Below are positions 1 through 8,499 of a DNA stretch of 64,000 bases, piece after piece; the stretch's first letter is position 1; every line of letters starts with the position of its first letter. Source of the DNA: Oceanobacillus timonensis (GTDB lineage: Bacteria; Bacillota; Bacilli; Bacillales; Amphibacillaceae); assembly GCF_900166635.1 (NCBI RefSeq), contig NZ_LT800497.1:1950378-2014377 (forward strand), read 5' to 3'. A program made the translations under genes and the position numbers. The notes beneath the pieces were generated by a model that had not been told where the DNA came from, did not search any database, and saw only the letters and a program-made list of their open reading frames with translations.

Positions 1-106
1 ATGTTAATCTATCGGTGTCATTCCAGATTACTTTTACAACCATTTTCTTTTTTTGTTTATTTTCAACAAAAGCTTTCCACTCCAGAATAGAGATACTATC
101 TTCCAT
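1..106 (-). CDS. 5' end of an unidentified gene (partial at window edge)
   Basis: An open frame starts at an ATG at 106-104 on the minus strand and stays open for 35 codons to the window edge. The peptide begins MEDSISILEWKAFVENK. A GGAGGT sequence lies about 10 nt upstream of the ATG, which favours real translation. The gene would diverge from the amino-acid transporter operon. I do not recognise the product, and too little is visible to assign a function. Confidence 0.45.
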   Translation of the reverse strand, partial: MEDSISILEWKAFVENKQKKKMVVKVIWNDTDRLT

Positions 107-359
107 ATTGATACAGACCTCCAGCCTATGTGATTCATTGTCTCATCACAAATTATTGGTAAATTTTAGAACACATTGTTACAGGAACAGTTTAACAGAT
201 TCAACTGATTTGTGCTTAGAAAAGTTGTTTTTGGGTATATTTAAGCGAAAAAGAAAGGATTCTCGATGATTTAAGAGTTTAAAGAATGTAAACAATGGGT
301 GAAGCGTTAAAATCAAAGAATTTGGTTTTATTTTCAGAAATATGAATGAATAAAGAATT

Positions 360-387
360 TTGAATAAAAACAGATTTTTGGTATAAT
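360..387 (+). promoter_or_regulatory. Sigma-A promoter of the glnHPQ operon
   Basis: TTGAAT at 360-365 and TATAAT at 382-387 are separated by 16 nt. They lie about 60 nt upstream of the binding-protein gene. No operator or riboswitch was recognised in the short leader. Confidence 0.6.
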
Positions 388-450
388 TTCATTTAAGGTA
401 CTTTATTTTTATTCATATCAACCAAAATAACGATTAGGGGGCAAATGAAG

Positions 451-1266
451 ATGGGGAGTAAGAAAAGAATTTGGATTTTCATGCTGGTATTTATTTCATT
501 CCTTTTTTTAGCTGCATGCGGCGGCGGAGATGACGCTTCAGGGGACGATGGGGAAGCAGAGGCAGAAAACGGTGGCTATGATTTGAATGATTCATACACG
601 GTAGTAAGCGATAATTCGTTTGTACCATTTGAATTTATGGAAGATGGGGAGTTAGTTGGTTTTGATATTGAATTAATTACAGCAATTGCGGAAGAAGCGG
701 GATTTGAAATTGATGGAGAAATCCAAACCACAAATTTCGATGGAATTATCCCGGGTTTACAAACGGGACAATTTGAAATTGCGGTAGCCGGCATAAGTAT
801 TACGGAAGAAAGAAAAGGTACCGTTGATTTCAGTGACCCTTATTATGAATCTGGTATTACTATTGCTGTTCCGGAGGATAATGAAGATATTAATAGTTTA
901 GAAGACTTGGAAGGAAAAACGGTTGCAACACGATTAGGATCTACAAGCGCACAATTTTTGGAGGAAAACCTGGAAGATAAGACCCTTGATACGTATGAAC
1001 AGCTGGATCAGGTATATATGTCCGTTGAAAATGGCAGTGCTGACGCAGCAGTATATGACCTGCCTAACGTAGAGTACTATATTGCAACAACTGGCGATGG
1101 ATTAAAAGCAGTTGGAGAAACCTACCAGGCTGAAGATTACGGGATAGCGATATCAAAAGGAAATGAGGATTTAGTAGCTGCCATCAATGATGCACTGGCT
1201 ACATTACACGAAAATGGAACATATGATGAGATTTATGATAAATGGTTTGATGAATCAGAATCATAA
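451..1266 (+). CDS. glnH: Amino-acid ABC transporter substrate-binding lipoprotein (GlnH-like)
   Basis: This is a family 3 extracellular solute-binding protein, anchored outside the membrane, that hands a polar amino acid to the permease. The N-terminus is basic, then hydrophobic, and ends in a lipobox (LAAC, with Cys23 as the lipidation site), followed by a Gly/Asp/Glu-rich linker. The mature domain has the usual family sequence (SFVPFEF, VGFDIELITAIAEE, DGIIPGL, VDFSDPYY). The start at 451 sits 9 nt from AGGGGG. The ATG at 445 is only 3 nt from it and therefore less likely. It is first in an operon with a permease and an ATPase. Glutamine is the usual substrate of the closest B. subtilis relatives, but the ligand cannot be read from the sequence. 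Confidence 0.88.
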   Translation: MGSKKRIWIFMLVFISFLFLAACGGGDDASGDDGEAEAENGGYDLNDSYTVVSDNSFVPFEFMEDGELVGFDIELITAIAEEAGFEIDGEIQTTNFDGIIPGLQTGQFEIAVAGISITEERKGTVDFSDPYYESGITIAVPEDNEDINSLEDLEGKTVATRLGSTSAQFLEENLEDKTLDTYEQLDQVYMSVENGSADAAVYDLPNVEYYIATTGDGLKAVGETYQAEDYGIAISKGNEDLVAAINDALATLHENGTYDEIYDKWFDESES

Positions 1267-1457
1267 AATGAAACGCTATTCTGGAAGTTTTTTGATGCTC
1301 CGCTCTTCATGTTATAACAAGTAATCGAGTAACAATGTTTTCGATGGGCGATGACCGATGATTAAAATGATTTACTTGGTTGCAAAAAAATAAAGAAAGC
1401 TGAGACGAGCAACAAAATATAACCCAAAATCATTAGTGCAGTTAACTTGGCAGGGAT

Positions 1458-1497
1458 AAAATAAGGAGCTGGCAATCTATGCACGGCTCCTTATTTT
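1458..1497 (+). terminator. Intra-operon hairpin between glnH and glnP
   Basis: A 12-bp perfect stem (AAAATAAGGAGC with GCTCCTTATTTT) has its 3' arm ending in a T-rich stretch just before the glnP ribosome binding site. It looks like a partial terminator or an mRNA-stabilising hairpin that keeps the binding protein in excess over the membrane subunits. No second promoter was recognised in the 250-nt gap. Confidence 0.6.
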
Positions 1498-1518
1498 ATT
1501 GCCTAGAGAGGTGAGGGA

Positions 1519-2169
1519 ATGTTTGATTTTACACAGGTCATTGATTTTTTACCACAATTAGGTAAAGGTTTATATTATACATTATTAATTTCTATTATTG
1601 GCTTATTAATCGGGTTTGTTTTAGGAGCTATATTCGGTTTAGGAAGAATTTCCAAGAATAAGTTCTTTTTTATTATTGCGTCCATTTATGTGGAGGTTAT
1701 CCGGGGTACGCCGGTGCTTGTGCAAGCCATATGGATTTTCTTCGCATTACCTATTATTACACAATATAATATGGATTCCATTACTGCCGGTATTGCCGTT
1801 ATTGCAATAAACTCCGGAGCGTATATTGCAGAGATTGTTCGTGGCGCTGTTGATTCGATTGATAAAGGACAAATGGAAGCAGGACGTTCTTTAGGTTTAA
1901 ATAAACATCAGGCAATGCGATATATTATCTGGCCGCAGGCTTTCAAGCGGATGATTCCGCCACTGGGGAATCAATTTATTATCAGTATTAAAGATACCTC
2001 TTTATTATCGGTTATTTTAGTGCCGGAATTAATGTTCCAAGGCAGGTATATTGCATCGAATTATTTTAACGCGGTGGAAATTTATACAACTGTTGCTTTA
2101 TTTTACTTAATAATTAATTTTAGCCTATCCTTATTACTGCGTTATACAGAAAGAAGGTTGAATTATTAA
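1519..2169 (+). CDS. glnP: Amino-acid ABC transporter permease (GlnP/HisM family)
   Basis: This is a 216-aa integral membrane subunit of a polar amino-acid importer. It has about five hydrophobic segments and the cytoplasmic EAA loop that contacts the ATPase ([20 protein letters not shown], near residues 116-135). The start is preceded by GAGAGGTGAGGG. Its stop codon overlaps the next start (TAATG), so it is translationally coupled to glnQ. It is the only permease gene here, so the channel is probably a homodimer. Confidence 0.9.
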   Translation: MFDFTQVIDFLPQLGKGLYYTLLISIIGLLIGFVLGAIFGLGRISKNKFFFIIASIYVEVIRGTPVLVQAIWIFFALPIITQYNMDSITAGIAVIAINSGAYIAEIVRGAVDSIDKGQMEAGRSLGLNKHQAMRYIIWPQAFKRMIPPLGNQFIISIKDTSLLSVILVPELMFQGRYIASNYFNAVEIYTTVALFYLIINFSLSLLLRYTERRLNY

Positions 2170-2891
2170 TGATAACAGTGCAGGATTTACACAAAAGTTT
2201 TGGAGATAATGAGGTTTTAAAAGGAATTCATTGTGACGTGGAAGAAAAAGAAGTCGTTTGTGTGATTGGTCCCAGCGGATCTGGTAAAAGTACATTTTTA
2301 CGATGCCTCAATTTATTAGAGGAGATTACAAGTGGAGATGTGATTGTCGATGGCTATCATATAAAAGATAAGGCGACAGATATTAATATGATTCGTACCG
2401 AAGTAGGGATGGTATTTCAGCAATTTAACCTGTTTCCGCATAAAACCGTTATCCAAAATGTCATGCTTGCACCTCAAAAGGTTCGTAAGCTATCTGAAAA
2501 AGAAGCAAGACAGCGGGGAGAAGCTTTATTAGAAAAGGTAGGGCTGGCCGAAAAAGCTCATCAGTATCCATCCCAATTATCAGGAGGACAGCAACAACGT
2601 GTAGCAATCGCACGTGCACTTGCAATGGAACCGAAGATGATGCTTTTTGATGAACCAACCTCTGCACTTGATCCGGAGCTTGTCGGTGAAGTTTTAGAGG
2701 TAATGAAACAGTTGGCCAAAGAAGGTATGACAATGGTTGTTGTAACACATGAAATGGGATTCGCTCGTGAAGTTGCGGATAGGGTGTTATTTATGGATGA
2801 AGGTATTATTATGGAAGAAAATACCCCGGATGTCATCTTCAACAATCCTGCTTCTGAACGAACCAAAGACTTTTTAAATAAAGTTCTATAA
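2169..2891 (+). CDS. glnQ: Amino-acid ABC transporter ATP-binding protein (GlnQ-like)
   Basis: This is a 240-aa cytoplasmic ATPase that powers the importer formed with the two preceding genes. Walker A is GPSGSGKST (about residues 34-42), the Q-loop region is MVFQQFNL, the signature is LSGGQQQR, Walker B is MMLFDEP, and the switch histidine is in VVVTHEMGF. Length and order of motifs are typical of the polar amino-acid subfamily. It overlaps glnP by one base and is followed by a strong hairpin. Confidence 0.93.
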   Translation: MITVQDLHKSFGDNEVLKGIHCDVEEKEVVCVIGPSGSGKSTFLRCLNLLEEITSGDVIVDGYHIKDKATDINMIRTEVGMVFQQFNLFPHKTVIQNVMLAPQKVRKLSEKEARQRGEALLEKVGLAEKAHQYPSQLSGGQQQRVAIARALAMEPKMMLFDEPTSALDPELVGEVLEVMKQLAKEGMTMVVVTHEMGFAREVADRVLFMDEGIIMEENTPDVIFNNPASERTKDFLNKVL

Positions 2892-2906
2892 TTATCATAC
2901 AATGCA

Positions 2907-2958
2907 AATAGAAGGCAGGTTTACAGTCCATAAACATCTATCAACCTGCTTTCTATTT
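2907..2958 (+). terminator. Terminator after glnHPQ
   Basis: AAATAGAAGGCAGGTT pairs with AACCTGCTTTCTATTT around a roughly 20-nt loop and is followed by TATTTATTTC. It closes the transporter operon before the next membrane-protein gene. Confidence 0.7.
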
Positions 2959-3021
2959 ATTTCAAAAAAACGTATACTGGTTTTAATGGAGTGGAGTGAT
3001 TATTGGCAAGAAAGAAGGGTA

Positions 3022-3675
3022 ATGGATTTGAACAGGTTGTTTCGATGGCTATTATTTTTAATCGGAATATTTATTTTCAGCGGTGGTATTGCGTTGACAG
3101 TGAATATGCAGCATTTAGGTGTGCATCCGTGGGATGTTTTAAATGTAGCTATGTTTGACAGGTTTGGATTTACGGTAGGGACATGGAATATTATCATTTC
3201 CTTTATTCTGATAGGTATTTGTTTTATTTTAGACCGGAGCTATATAAAAGTGGGCACATTTTTGAATGCATTATTAGTAGGATCATTTGTAGATTTTTAT
3301 CATTGGACAGGAATTCTTCCGACAGCAACAGACAGCTGGCCGGATATTCTTTTTATGTTGATTGGCATTTGTATCATGGGTTTTGGCGGAGGGGTGTATA
3401 ATGCAGCGGGGATTGGCTCAGGCCCGCGTGACGGTTTTATGCTCTCGCTCGCAGATAAATTTGCAGCGCCTATTGGCAGAGTAAGGATTATAACGGAATG
3501 CAGTGTGCTGGTGCTGGGATTAATTATTAGCGGACCGGTTTTTATTTTTACATTTGTTTTTACCTTTATTCAAAGTCCTATATTCCAGGCTACTTATTTA
3601 AAGTTCGGAAAATTCGTACTAAAAATCACATATAAGCAACAACGAAAGGAGAATAAAACAGAAGCTTCTTCATGA
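3022..3675 (+). CDS. YczE/YitT-type integral membrane protein (COG2364)
   Basis: This 217-aa protein has five to six hydrophobic segments. It carries the HLGVHPWDVLNVAM stretch near the N-terminus and the glycine-rich NAAGIGSGPRDGFM motif in the middle, both typical of the YczE/YyaS family. The start at 3022 follows GAAAGAAGGG. Upstream in-frame codons would run through the preceding terminator, so they are rejected. The role of the family is poorly defined; in Bacillus, YczE is linked to antibiotic production. It stands alone between two terminators and has no clear partner here. Confidence 0.75.
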   Translation: MDLNRLFRWLLFLIGIFIFSGGIALTVNMQHLGVHPWDVLNVAMFDRFGFTVGTWNIIISFILIGICFILDRSYIKVGTFLNALLVGSFVDFYHWTGILPTATDSWPDILFMLIGICIMGFGGGVYNAAGIGSGPRDGFMLSLADKFAAPIGRVRIITECSVLVLGLIISGPVFIFTFVFTFIQSPIFQATYLKFGKFVLKITYKQQRKENKTEASS

Positions 3676-3688
3676 TGAAAGATAGATG

Positions 3689-3730
3689 AAGGACCGTTTC
3701 TTTAACGAACAGATGAAACGGTCCTTTTGT
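3689..3730 (+). terminator. Terminator after the YczE-like gene
   Basis: AAGGACCGTTTC pairs with GAAACGGTCCTT and runs into TTTTG. It may act in both directions and also end the minus-strand 43-aa peptide gene. Confidence 0.75.
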
Positions 3731-3734
3731 AAAT

Positions 3735-3866
3735 CTATATCAGCTGATCCAATAAGTTTGCGATACTTTCCTGGTTTTCAGTAAAGCCCTGCAGCCATAA
3801 CCAGGTAAAGAAGCCTGTCAGGAGAACGAGAATAATAATTATTATAACGGCATATGATCCCTTCAA
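3735..3866 (-). CDS. 43-aa single-pass membrane peptide, unknown
   Basis: A TTG start at 3866-3864 opens a 43-codon frame. GAGGTGG lies about 5 nt before it. The peptide begins MKGSYAVIIIII, has one strongly hydrophobic segment (residues 6-24) and ends in a polar, possibly helical tail (TENQESIANLLDQLI). It follows the flavoenzyme gene on the same strand after about 160 nt and ends just before the shared terminator. I do not recognise the family. The ribosome binding site, the clean transmembrane-plus-tail design and the terminator argue for a real gene; the rare TTG start keeps confidence moderate. Confidence 0.55.
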   Translation of the reverse strand: MKGSYAVIIIIILVLLTGFFTWLWLQGFTENQESIANLLDQLI

Positions 3867-4023
3867 ATGGGCCACCTCTTTTCATTGCGCTTTAAGAAAG
3901 AAATACAATAGGAAATAAAGTATACGTGTAATGAAAGTAATCTGCGCTTTTTCATGAGTAAAGCTGTCAATTTTTCTTTATTGGAAGTCTCATATATCTT
4001 CTGATTGTCTGGCTGATTTTTCG

Positions 4024-5142
4024 TTATTTGATTGCTGATAAGACATCATAATGTTCCAGTTGAATATCTAGCTTATCATGTAAAGCTAATTTTGCAAGCT
4101 GCTGACCCAGAAAAGGGCCCATTGTTAGTCCGGAGGAACCTAATCCATTTGCAAGCAAAACATTGGCATATCCTGGAAGTTCGCCAATAATCGGTAAGAA
4201 ACCGGGAGTATACGGGCGGAAGCCGACCCGGGTTTCTAATACAGTAGCTTCTGCTAAATCGGGTGCAATCGCCAGCCCCTGATGTAAAATTTCATGAGAG
4301 GCGGCTGCAGTAACCCGATAATCAAAGTTGGTTCGATCTTCGTGAGTGGAGCCGATAACAAAACGATGATCATCCTGTGTGAGTATATATTTCGTACCTG
4401 GCGGCATCACAACGGGCCAGTCTGCTGTTTCTAATCCCGGCATTTCCAAATGCATGATTTGGGCGCGCTGGAAGGAGACATCGAGTGGAACATCTAATGC
4501 TGCTGCTGTTTCTTTCATCCAGGCACCGTTTGCTAAAATAACTTTTTCTGCCTCTATGACTTCATTGTTGCATGTGATGCCAGTTACTGTATCCCCGTTC
4601 ACATGTAATGCAGCATCCCCTGATAAAAGCACAGCTCCATTTGCCTTGGCTGCATTTTTTAAGGATTGTAATAATTTTCTTCCATCCACTCGTGCAGCAC
4701 CGCTGATAAAAACAGCTTGATAGTCCTTATCCAGCATAGGGAAACGCTGCTGTGTTTCCTCAGCACTTAGCCGGATGATACCCCCGATTTCCGGAGCATC
4801 TTCCCGTCGTTTATACGCTCTTTCTTCCATCCCGTCCAACTTGCTCGCATCCGTATGCAGGCTGAGTGCTCCAACTTGTTTATACCCTGTGTCCAGTTGA
4901 CCAAGCTTTTCTAACTCTGTTACCAGAGATGGATATATACGCGCGCCGTTTTTAGCAAGGTGATACCATTTTTTATTGCGGCGCTGGGAAATCCATGGGC
5001 ATATAATTCCGGCAGCGGCATCGGTTGCCTGCCCTTTATCTTGCCGGTCAATCAGAATGACCTCAGCTCCTTGCTGTGTGAGGTAAAAGGCGGTACTGGC
5101 ACCTAAAATGCCGCCGCCTATAATGACATAAGGTTTACTCAT
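4024..5142 (-). CDS. FAD-dependent oxidoreductase, DadA/glycine-oxidase family
   Basis: This 372-aa flavoprotein starts with a Rossmann dinucleotide-binding motif (VIIGGGILGASTAFYL, residues 5-20). It has the family C-terminal signature LETRVGFRPYTPGFLPIIG followed by LANGLGSSGLTMGP, which also contacts FAD. Such enzymes oxidise glycine, sarcosine or D-amino acids; the substrate is not evident. The start at 5142 follows AAGGA by 5 nt and overlaps the end of the DinB-like gene by 8 nt (ATGAGTAA), so the two are translationally coupled. A longer frame upstream lacks a ribosome binding site. Confidence 0.85.
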   Translation of the reverse strand: MSKPYVIIGGGILGASTAFYLTQQGAEVILIDRQDKGQATDAAAGIICPWISQRRNKKWYHLAKNGARIYPSLVTELEKLGQLDTGYKQVGALSLHTDASKLDGMEERAYKRREDAPEIGGIIRLSAEETQQRFPMLDKDYQAVFISGAARVDGRKLLQSLKNAAKANGAVLLSGDAALHVNGDTVTGITCNNEVIEAEKVILANGAWMKETAAALDVPLDVSFQRAQIMHLEMPGLETADWPVVMPPGTKYILTQDDHRFVIGSTHEDRTNFDYRVTAAASHEILHQGLAIAPDLAEATVLETRVGFRPYTPGFLPIIGELPGYANVLLANGLGSSGLTMGPFLGQQLAKLALHDKLDIQLEHYDVLSAIK

Positions 5143-5599
5143 TTTTATCCTTGGCAATAACCTGGTGCATGGTTTTGATTTTGCCGAGAAGTTCAGCCTC
5201 ACGGAAAGATAGCATAATCAGTAAATCACCTTGTGTTTCGACACTGCCGAATGGGACTTTAAAGGTTACGTTGGACTTCCAGAACAATTCGTTAAATTCA
5301 TTGATGCGTTGCTGTTGCAGTTCCAAATCTTTTAATAGTTCTTCCAAGCTCGGGGCTTTTTCCTCCCAATCTTGCGGGCTTATGCCGGAACTGAAAAGGT
5401 CAGCATAACTTGCCGGGATATTTTCTGATTTAGTGGGGTAACGGAATAAAAATTTTTCCATTGTTACGAGCGCATGACCTAAATGCCAGCGAATTGTTGT
5501 ATCAAAATAGTCTGCTTGAACGTCGATAACCTCATCATTAAGTTCAGATGCGTATGTCAATAAAGCAGTACGAGTTAAATTAAATTGTTTTCTTGTCAT
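5135..5599 (-). CDS. DinB-fold protein with eroded metal site
   Basis: This 154-aa protein resembles the DinB/YfiT four-helix bundle family, which normally binds a metal through three histidines. The first motif, IRWHLGHAL (about residue 38), is present. The second, usually of the form HxxxH, reads REAELLGKIKTMHQ, with Arg and Leu where the two histidines are expected, so metal binding is doubtful. Start at 5599 sits 9 nt after GGAGGG. It is first in a coupled pair with the flavoenzyme gene. What such thiol-linked DinB relatives do in Bacillus is largely unknown. Confidence 0.65.
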   Translation of the reverse strand: MTRKQFNLTRTALLTYASELNDEVIDVQADYFDTTIRWHLGHALVTMEKFLFRYPTKSENIPASYADLFSSGISPQDWEEKAPSLEELLKDLELQQQRINEFNELFWKSNVTFKVPFGSVETQGDLLIMLSFREAELLGKIKTMHQVIAKDKNE

Positions 5600-5624
5600 T
5601 TCATTTATCCCTCCAATAAGACTC

Positions 5625-5654
5625 ATTATAATCTAATAATGATTATTTTTACAG
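5625..5654 (-). promoter_or_regulatory. Promoter of the DinB-like gene with Fur/PerR-type box
   Basis: On the minus strand a TATAAT (5625-5630) lies upstream of the gene. The 15-nt sequence at 5634-5648, TAATAATGATTATTT, contains a perfect AATAAT-G-ATTATT palindrome. This is the 7-1-7 arrangement of Fur-family operators and matches 12 positions of both TGATAATNATTATCA and TTATAATNATTATAA. It fills the spacer between -10 and a weak -35 (CTGTAA). AT-rich chance matches are common, so this is tentative. Confidence 0.35.
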
Positions 5655-5777
5655 TATTTCGAGACAGATTGAAAAAATTAGCAAGGAAATTTGAAAGAAA
5701 TAAGATTAGGACTGGAGCATAGAAGGTTAAATATGATAATCTATATATGGATAGTTTGTCGAGGGAGGAATAGAGAG

Positions 5778-6701
5778 ATGTCAAAAACACTTATTTTCGG
5801 ACATAAAAGTCCAGATACCGATACGATCAGTTCCGCTTTAGCGTATGCGGATTTAAAAACGAAATTGGGAGAAGAAGTAAGCCCGGTTCGTTTAGGCGAA
5901 GTAAATGGCGAAACGCAATATGCTCTGAATCAATTTGGTGTGGAAGCTCCAGCACTTGTACAAGAACTGGAGGATGGTGCAGAAGTTATTTTAGTAGACC
6001 ATAATGAATTTCAGCAAAGTGCGGATAATATTGAAAATGCTGTTATCCGAGAAGTGATTGACCATCACCGGGTATCTAATTTCCAAACGAAAGAACCGCT
6101 TTATTTCCGTGCTGAGCCAGTCGGCTGTACAGCGACCATCTTAAATAAGATGTATAAAGAAAATGATATCGAATTGGATAAAAGTATTGCCGGATTGTTA
6201 TTATCTGCGATTATTTCTGATTCATTATTGTTAAAATCACCAACTTGTACAGCGGAAGATGAAAAAGCTGCGCGGGAATTAGCTGATAAAGCAGGCGTAG
6301 ACTTAGAAGAATATGGCTTGGAAATGCTAAAAGCAGGTGCAGATATCAGTGATAAATCTGTAAAAGAATTGATTTCCATGGATGCCAAAGAATTTGCGAT
6401 GGGCGATGCGAAGGTAGAAATTGCACAAGTAAATGCTGTGGATGTCAGCGAGATTTATCAGCTTCAGGATGAATTAGTTCGCGAGCTGACAGCAACGGTG
6501 AATGAAAAAGGATTGGATTTATTCCTATTTGTTGCAACAGATATTTTAAATAATGATTCCGAAGTATTGGCAGTCGGACCAGCAAAAGCAAATGTAGAAA
6601 AAGCATTTAATGTTACGTTGGATGAAAATGATCGTGCTGTCTTAAAAGGTGTTGTTTCTCGTAAAAAACAAATTGTGACAGCTTTAACAGAGCAGTTTTA
6701 A
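5778..6701 (+). CDS. ppaC: Manganese-dependent inorganic pyrophosphatase (family II)
   Basis: This cytoplasmic enzyme hydrolyses pyrophosphate to phosphate and pulls biosynthetic reactions forward. The 307-aa sequence has the DHH-family motifs in order: [14 protein letters not shown] (residues 6-19), VDHNEF, and DHHRVSNF. The C-terminal DHHA2 domain includes the substrate-binding SRKKQIV near the end. The length fits the family. Start at 5778 follows GGGAGGA by 8 nt; upstream in-frame ATGs have no ribosome binding site. It is monocistronic and ends in a very strong hairpin. Confidence 0.95.
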   Translation: MSKTLIFGHKSPDTDTISSALAYADLKTKLGEEVSPVRLGEVNGETQYALNQFGVEAPALVQELEDGAEVILVDHNEFQQSADNIENAVIREVIDHHRVSNFQTKEPLYFRAEPVGCTATILNKMYKENDIELDKSIAGLLLSAIISDSLLLKSPTCTAEDEKAARELADKAGVDLEEYGLEMLKAGADISDKSVKELISMDAKEFAMGDAKVEIAQVNAVDVSEIYQLQDELVRELTATVNEKGLDLFLFVATDILNNDSEVLAVGPAKANVEKAFNVTLDENDRAVLKGVVSRKKQIVTALTEQF

Positions 6702-6711
6702 TATATAAATT

Positions 6712-6760
6712 AGTAAAGGAAATCCCGCTGTCTTCGCATGACAGCGGGATTTCCTTTACT
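6712..6760 (+). terminator. Terminator of ppaC
   Basis: A perfect 21-bp stem (6712-6732 with 6740-6760) encloses a TTCGCAT loop. The 3' arm holds the T-rich part. Confidence 0.85.
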
Positions 6761-6803
6761 AGCTAGTCGTTTCAATCGGATGTTTCTATATAAAAAAGGA
6801 TAT

Positions 6804-6837
6804 AAAAAAAGCTGACCAACTATGGTCAGCTTTTTAA
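6804..6837 (-). terminator. Terminator of the cold-shock gene
   Basis: AAAAAGCTGACC and GGTCAGCTTTTT form a 12-bp stem with a 6-nt loop. It lies directly downstream of the minus-strand cold-shock gene. Confidence 0.8.
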
Positions 6838-6847
6838 TATCTGCTTA

Positions 6848-7051
6848 TTAGCCTTCTTTAACAACGTTAGCAGCTTGAGGTCCGCGGTTACCTTCTTCGA
6901 TATCAAAAGTAACTGTTTGACCTTCTTCTAAAGTTTTGAATCCTTCGCCTTGGATTGCAGAGAAGTGTACGAATACGTCGTCTCCACCTTCTACTTCGAT
7001 GAAACCGAAGCCTTTTTCAGCGTTAAACCATTTTACAGAACCTGTGTTCAT
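6848..7051 (-). CDS. CspA-family cold-shock protein
   Basis: This 67-aa OB-fold protein binds single-stranded RNA and DNA and acts as an RNA chaperone. The RNP1 motif KGFGFIEV (residues 13-20) and the RNP2 motif VFVHFSAI (residues 26-33) are intact, and the length matches Bacillus CspB/C/D. GGAGG precedes the ATG by 8 nt. It has its own promoter, a leader of about 125 nt and its own terminator, as usual for csp genes. Which Bacillus paralog it corresponds to cannot be decided from sequence alone. Confidence 0.95.
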   Translation of the reverse strand: MNTGSVKWFNAEKGFGFIEVEGGDDVFVHFSAIQGEGFKTLEEGQTVTFDIEEGNRGPQAANVVKEG

Positions 7052-7210
7052 TCTTTTACCTCCACGTGCAATTGTTGCACTGTTTATTACTATTTAGTTC
7101 AAAGTTAAATCTCAAGACGAAAGATCAATACTTTTGTTGTATCCCATCCTGTATTTCGACCGAATCTAAATAATTAATTACATTATAGCATCTACAAAAA
7201 GAAATGCCAA
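7052..7210 (-). promoter_or_regulatory. csp promoter and long 5' leader
   Basis: On the minus strand TTGGCA (7205-7210) and TATAAT (7182-7187) are 17 nt apart. Transcription would start near 7175, giving a leader of about 125 nt. Just upstream of the ribosome binding site is a perfect palindrome GTGCAA-CAA-TTGCAC (7066-7080). Long structured leaders control cold induction of csp mRNAs; the palindrome is a candidate element. Confidence 0.7.
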
Positions 7211-7345
7211 GCTTTTCAGGAAAAAAGTTTCTAAACCACTTGTTCCTCTCCAGTTCAGCTACGGTTATTTCCCTTAAATAACTGTAAAGGAGGGATTTCC
7301 ACTCATTATAAAAATTTAAAAGAAATTGGGTGGCTGCCATATTCG

Positions 7346-7370
7346 ACTTGTACGTTTATCACATATGTTA
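7346..7370 (+). promoter_or_regulatory. Candidate sigma-K promoter of the first cotD-like gene
   Basis: CATATGTTA (7362-7370) matches the sigma-K -10 consensus CATANNNTA, with an AC dinucleotide 14 nt upstream. Late mother-cell expression is expected for a coat gene. Confidence 0.45.
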
Positions 7371-7401
7371 GATAGAGAGCAGAAAAAGGGAGGGAGCAAC
7401 G

Positions 7402-7731
7402 ATGCAAAGGAAAGGTCAATTTAATCACCGGCATCCGAATGAAAAGACAATTGTTCATCCGACAAAGCACCAGTATGTCCATACCTCATCCGAATCGGTT
7501 GTTCATCATATTCACCCCATACACACAACGTATGTGAATCATCCTGTGCAAAGACATCCACATCATCAACCGTATGGAGGAAGGGGATTTATAGGCAGGC
7601 CACAAGCTGGTCCACGCCCGCCTTTTCCTCCTGGGCCAAATAATATGCCGGGACAGATGCCGCCTGGACCTGTGGGAGAAGGAAGAAATCATCCCGGTTT
7701 CCGACCGCATAGAAGACCAGGGATGTGGTAA
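7402..7731 (+). CDS. cotD: CotD-family spore coat protein
   Basis: This 109-aa His/Pro-rich protein carries the CotD core: VHPTKHQYVHTSSESVVHHI followed by HPIHTTYVNH (residues 18-47). The C-terminal half is a low-complexity Pro/Gly/Arg tail. CotD proteins form part of the inner spore coat, assembled in the mother cell. GGGAGGGAG lies before the start. The neighbouring ypsA also lies near cotD in B. subtilis, which supports the assignment. Unlike many CotD proteins it has no cysteines. Confidence 0.8.
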   Translation: MQRKGQFNHRHPNEKTIVHPTKHQYVHTSSESVVHHIHPIHTTYVNHPVQRHPHHQPYGGRGFIGRPQAGPRPPFPPGPNNMPGQMPPGPVGEGRNHPGFRPHRRPGMW

Positions 7732-7734
7732 TAC

Positions 7735-7764
7735 AGCAAAAGGCAGTGAGGGCTGCCTTTTGCT
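7735..7764 (+). terminator. Terminator of the first cotD-like gene
   Basis: AGCAAAAGGCAG pairs with CTGCCTTTTGCT around a 6-nt loop. Confidence 0.7.
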
Positions 7765-7873
7765 CTGGCGGGACATGCTTTCAAAACAAGGATTCCTGCG
7801 TTAAAATAACATATATTAAAGATAAAAGATAAAGAAAGTATTTAAATCGTAAAATGGGAAGCCAAGAAAGGAT

Positions 7874-8449
7874 ATGACAGTGAAAATATTACATGTAACA
7901 GGCTATAAACCGACAGAATTAGGTATTTTTAAAGAAAATGATTCCAGGATTGTGTTTATTAAAGCAGCTTTAGAAAAAAGATTGCGGGGATTTATCGAAG
8001 AAGGGATAGAATGGGTTATTATTTCTGGACAAATGGGAATTGAACTGTGGGCAGCAGAGGTAATCATGGATTTAAAAGAGGAATACGATGTGCAAATCGG
8101 TGTTTTCCCGCCATTTGAAAATCAGGATCAGCGCTGGCCGGACCCCATTAAGGAAAAATATGAAGCATTAATGATGACCGCCGATTTTTTCAAACCGCTT
8201 TATAAGGGGGAATACCAGGGTGCGTATCAATTTCGGGCAAAAGATTTGTGGCTGATTGACAAAAGTGATGCCGCTTTACTTCTTGTCGACGATGAATATC
8301 CCGGAAGTGTGAATTATTTTTATAATGCTACAAAACGAACATCTAAGGAATACCCTATTTTTACGATTACGCCGCAAGATTTAGAAGATATTGTTCAGGA
8401 ATTGCAAATGCAGGATCCGGATTACTGGGATGAGCCGGATAATTATTGA
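7874..8449 (+). CDS. ypsA: YpsA-family (DUF1273, SLOG superfamily) protein
   Basis: This 191-aa cytoplasmic protein matches the YpsA family throughout: VTGYKPTELGIF near the N-terminus, VIISGQMGIELWAAEV (residues 48-63) and the C-terminal ADFFKPLYKGEYQGAYQF and SDAALLLVDDEYPGS segments. It belongs to the SLOG Rossmann superfamily, thought to sense or process nucleotide-type ligands. In B. subtilis and S. aureus, YpsA influences cell division. It is normally followed by gpsB, which is not the next gene here. The start follows a modest AGAAAGGA. Confidence 0.85.
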   Translation: MTVKILHVTGYKPTELGIFKENDSRIVFIKAALEKRLRGFIEEGIEWVIISGQMGIELWAAEVIMDLKEEYDVQIGVFPPFENQDQRWPDPIKEKYEALMMTADFFKPLYKGEYQGAYQFRAKDLWLIDKSDAALLLVDDEYPGSVNYFYNATKRTSKEYPIFTITPQDLEDIVQELQMQDPDYWDEPDNY

Positions 8450-8499
8450 ATGGTACAAACCTTCTGCGACATAGGATGGTATGAAGGAGGATGTTCGCA

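Noticed and set aside
15..269. 84-codon plus-strand frame at the window start
   Set aside because: No ribosome binding site and low-complexity composition; the minus-strand frame ending at 106 has better start signals.
7125..7340. 71-codon minus-strand frame upstream of the csp gene
   Set aside because: It lacks a ribosome binding site and runs through the csp promoter and leader.
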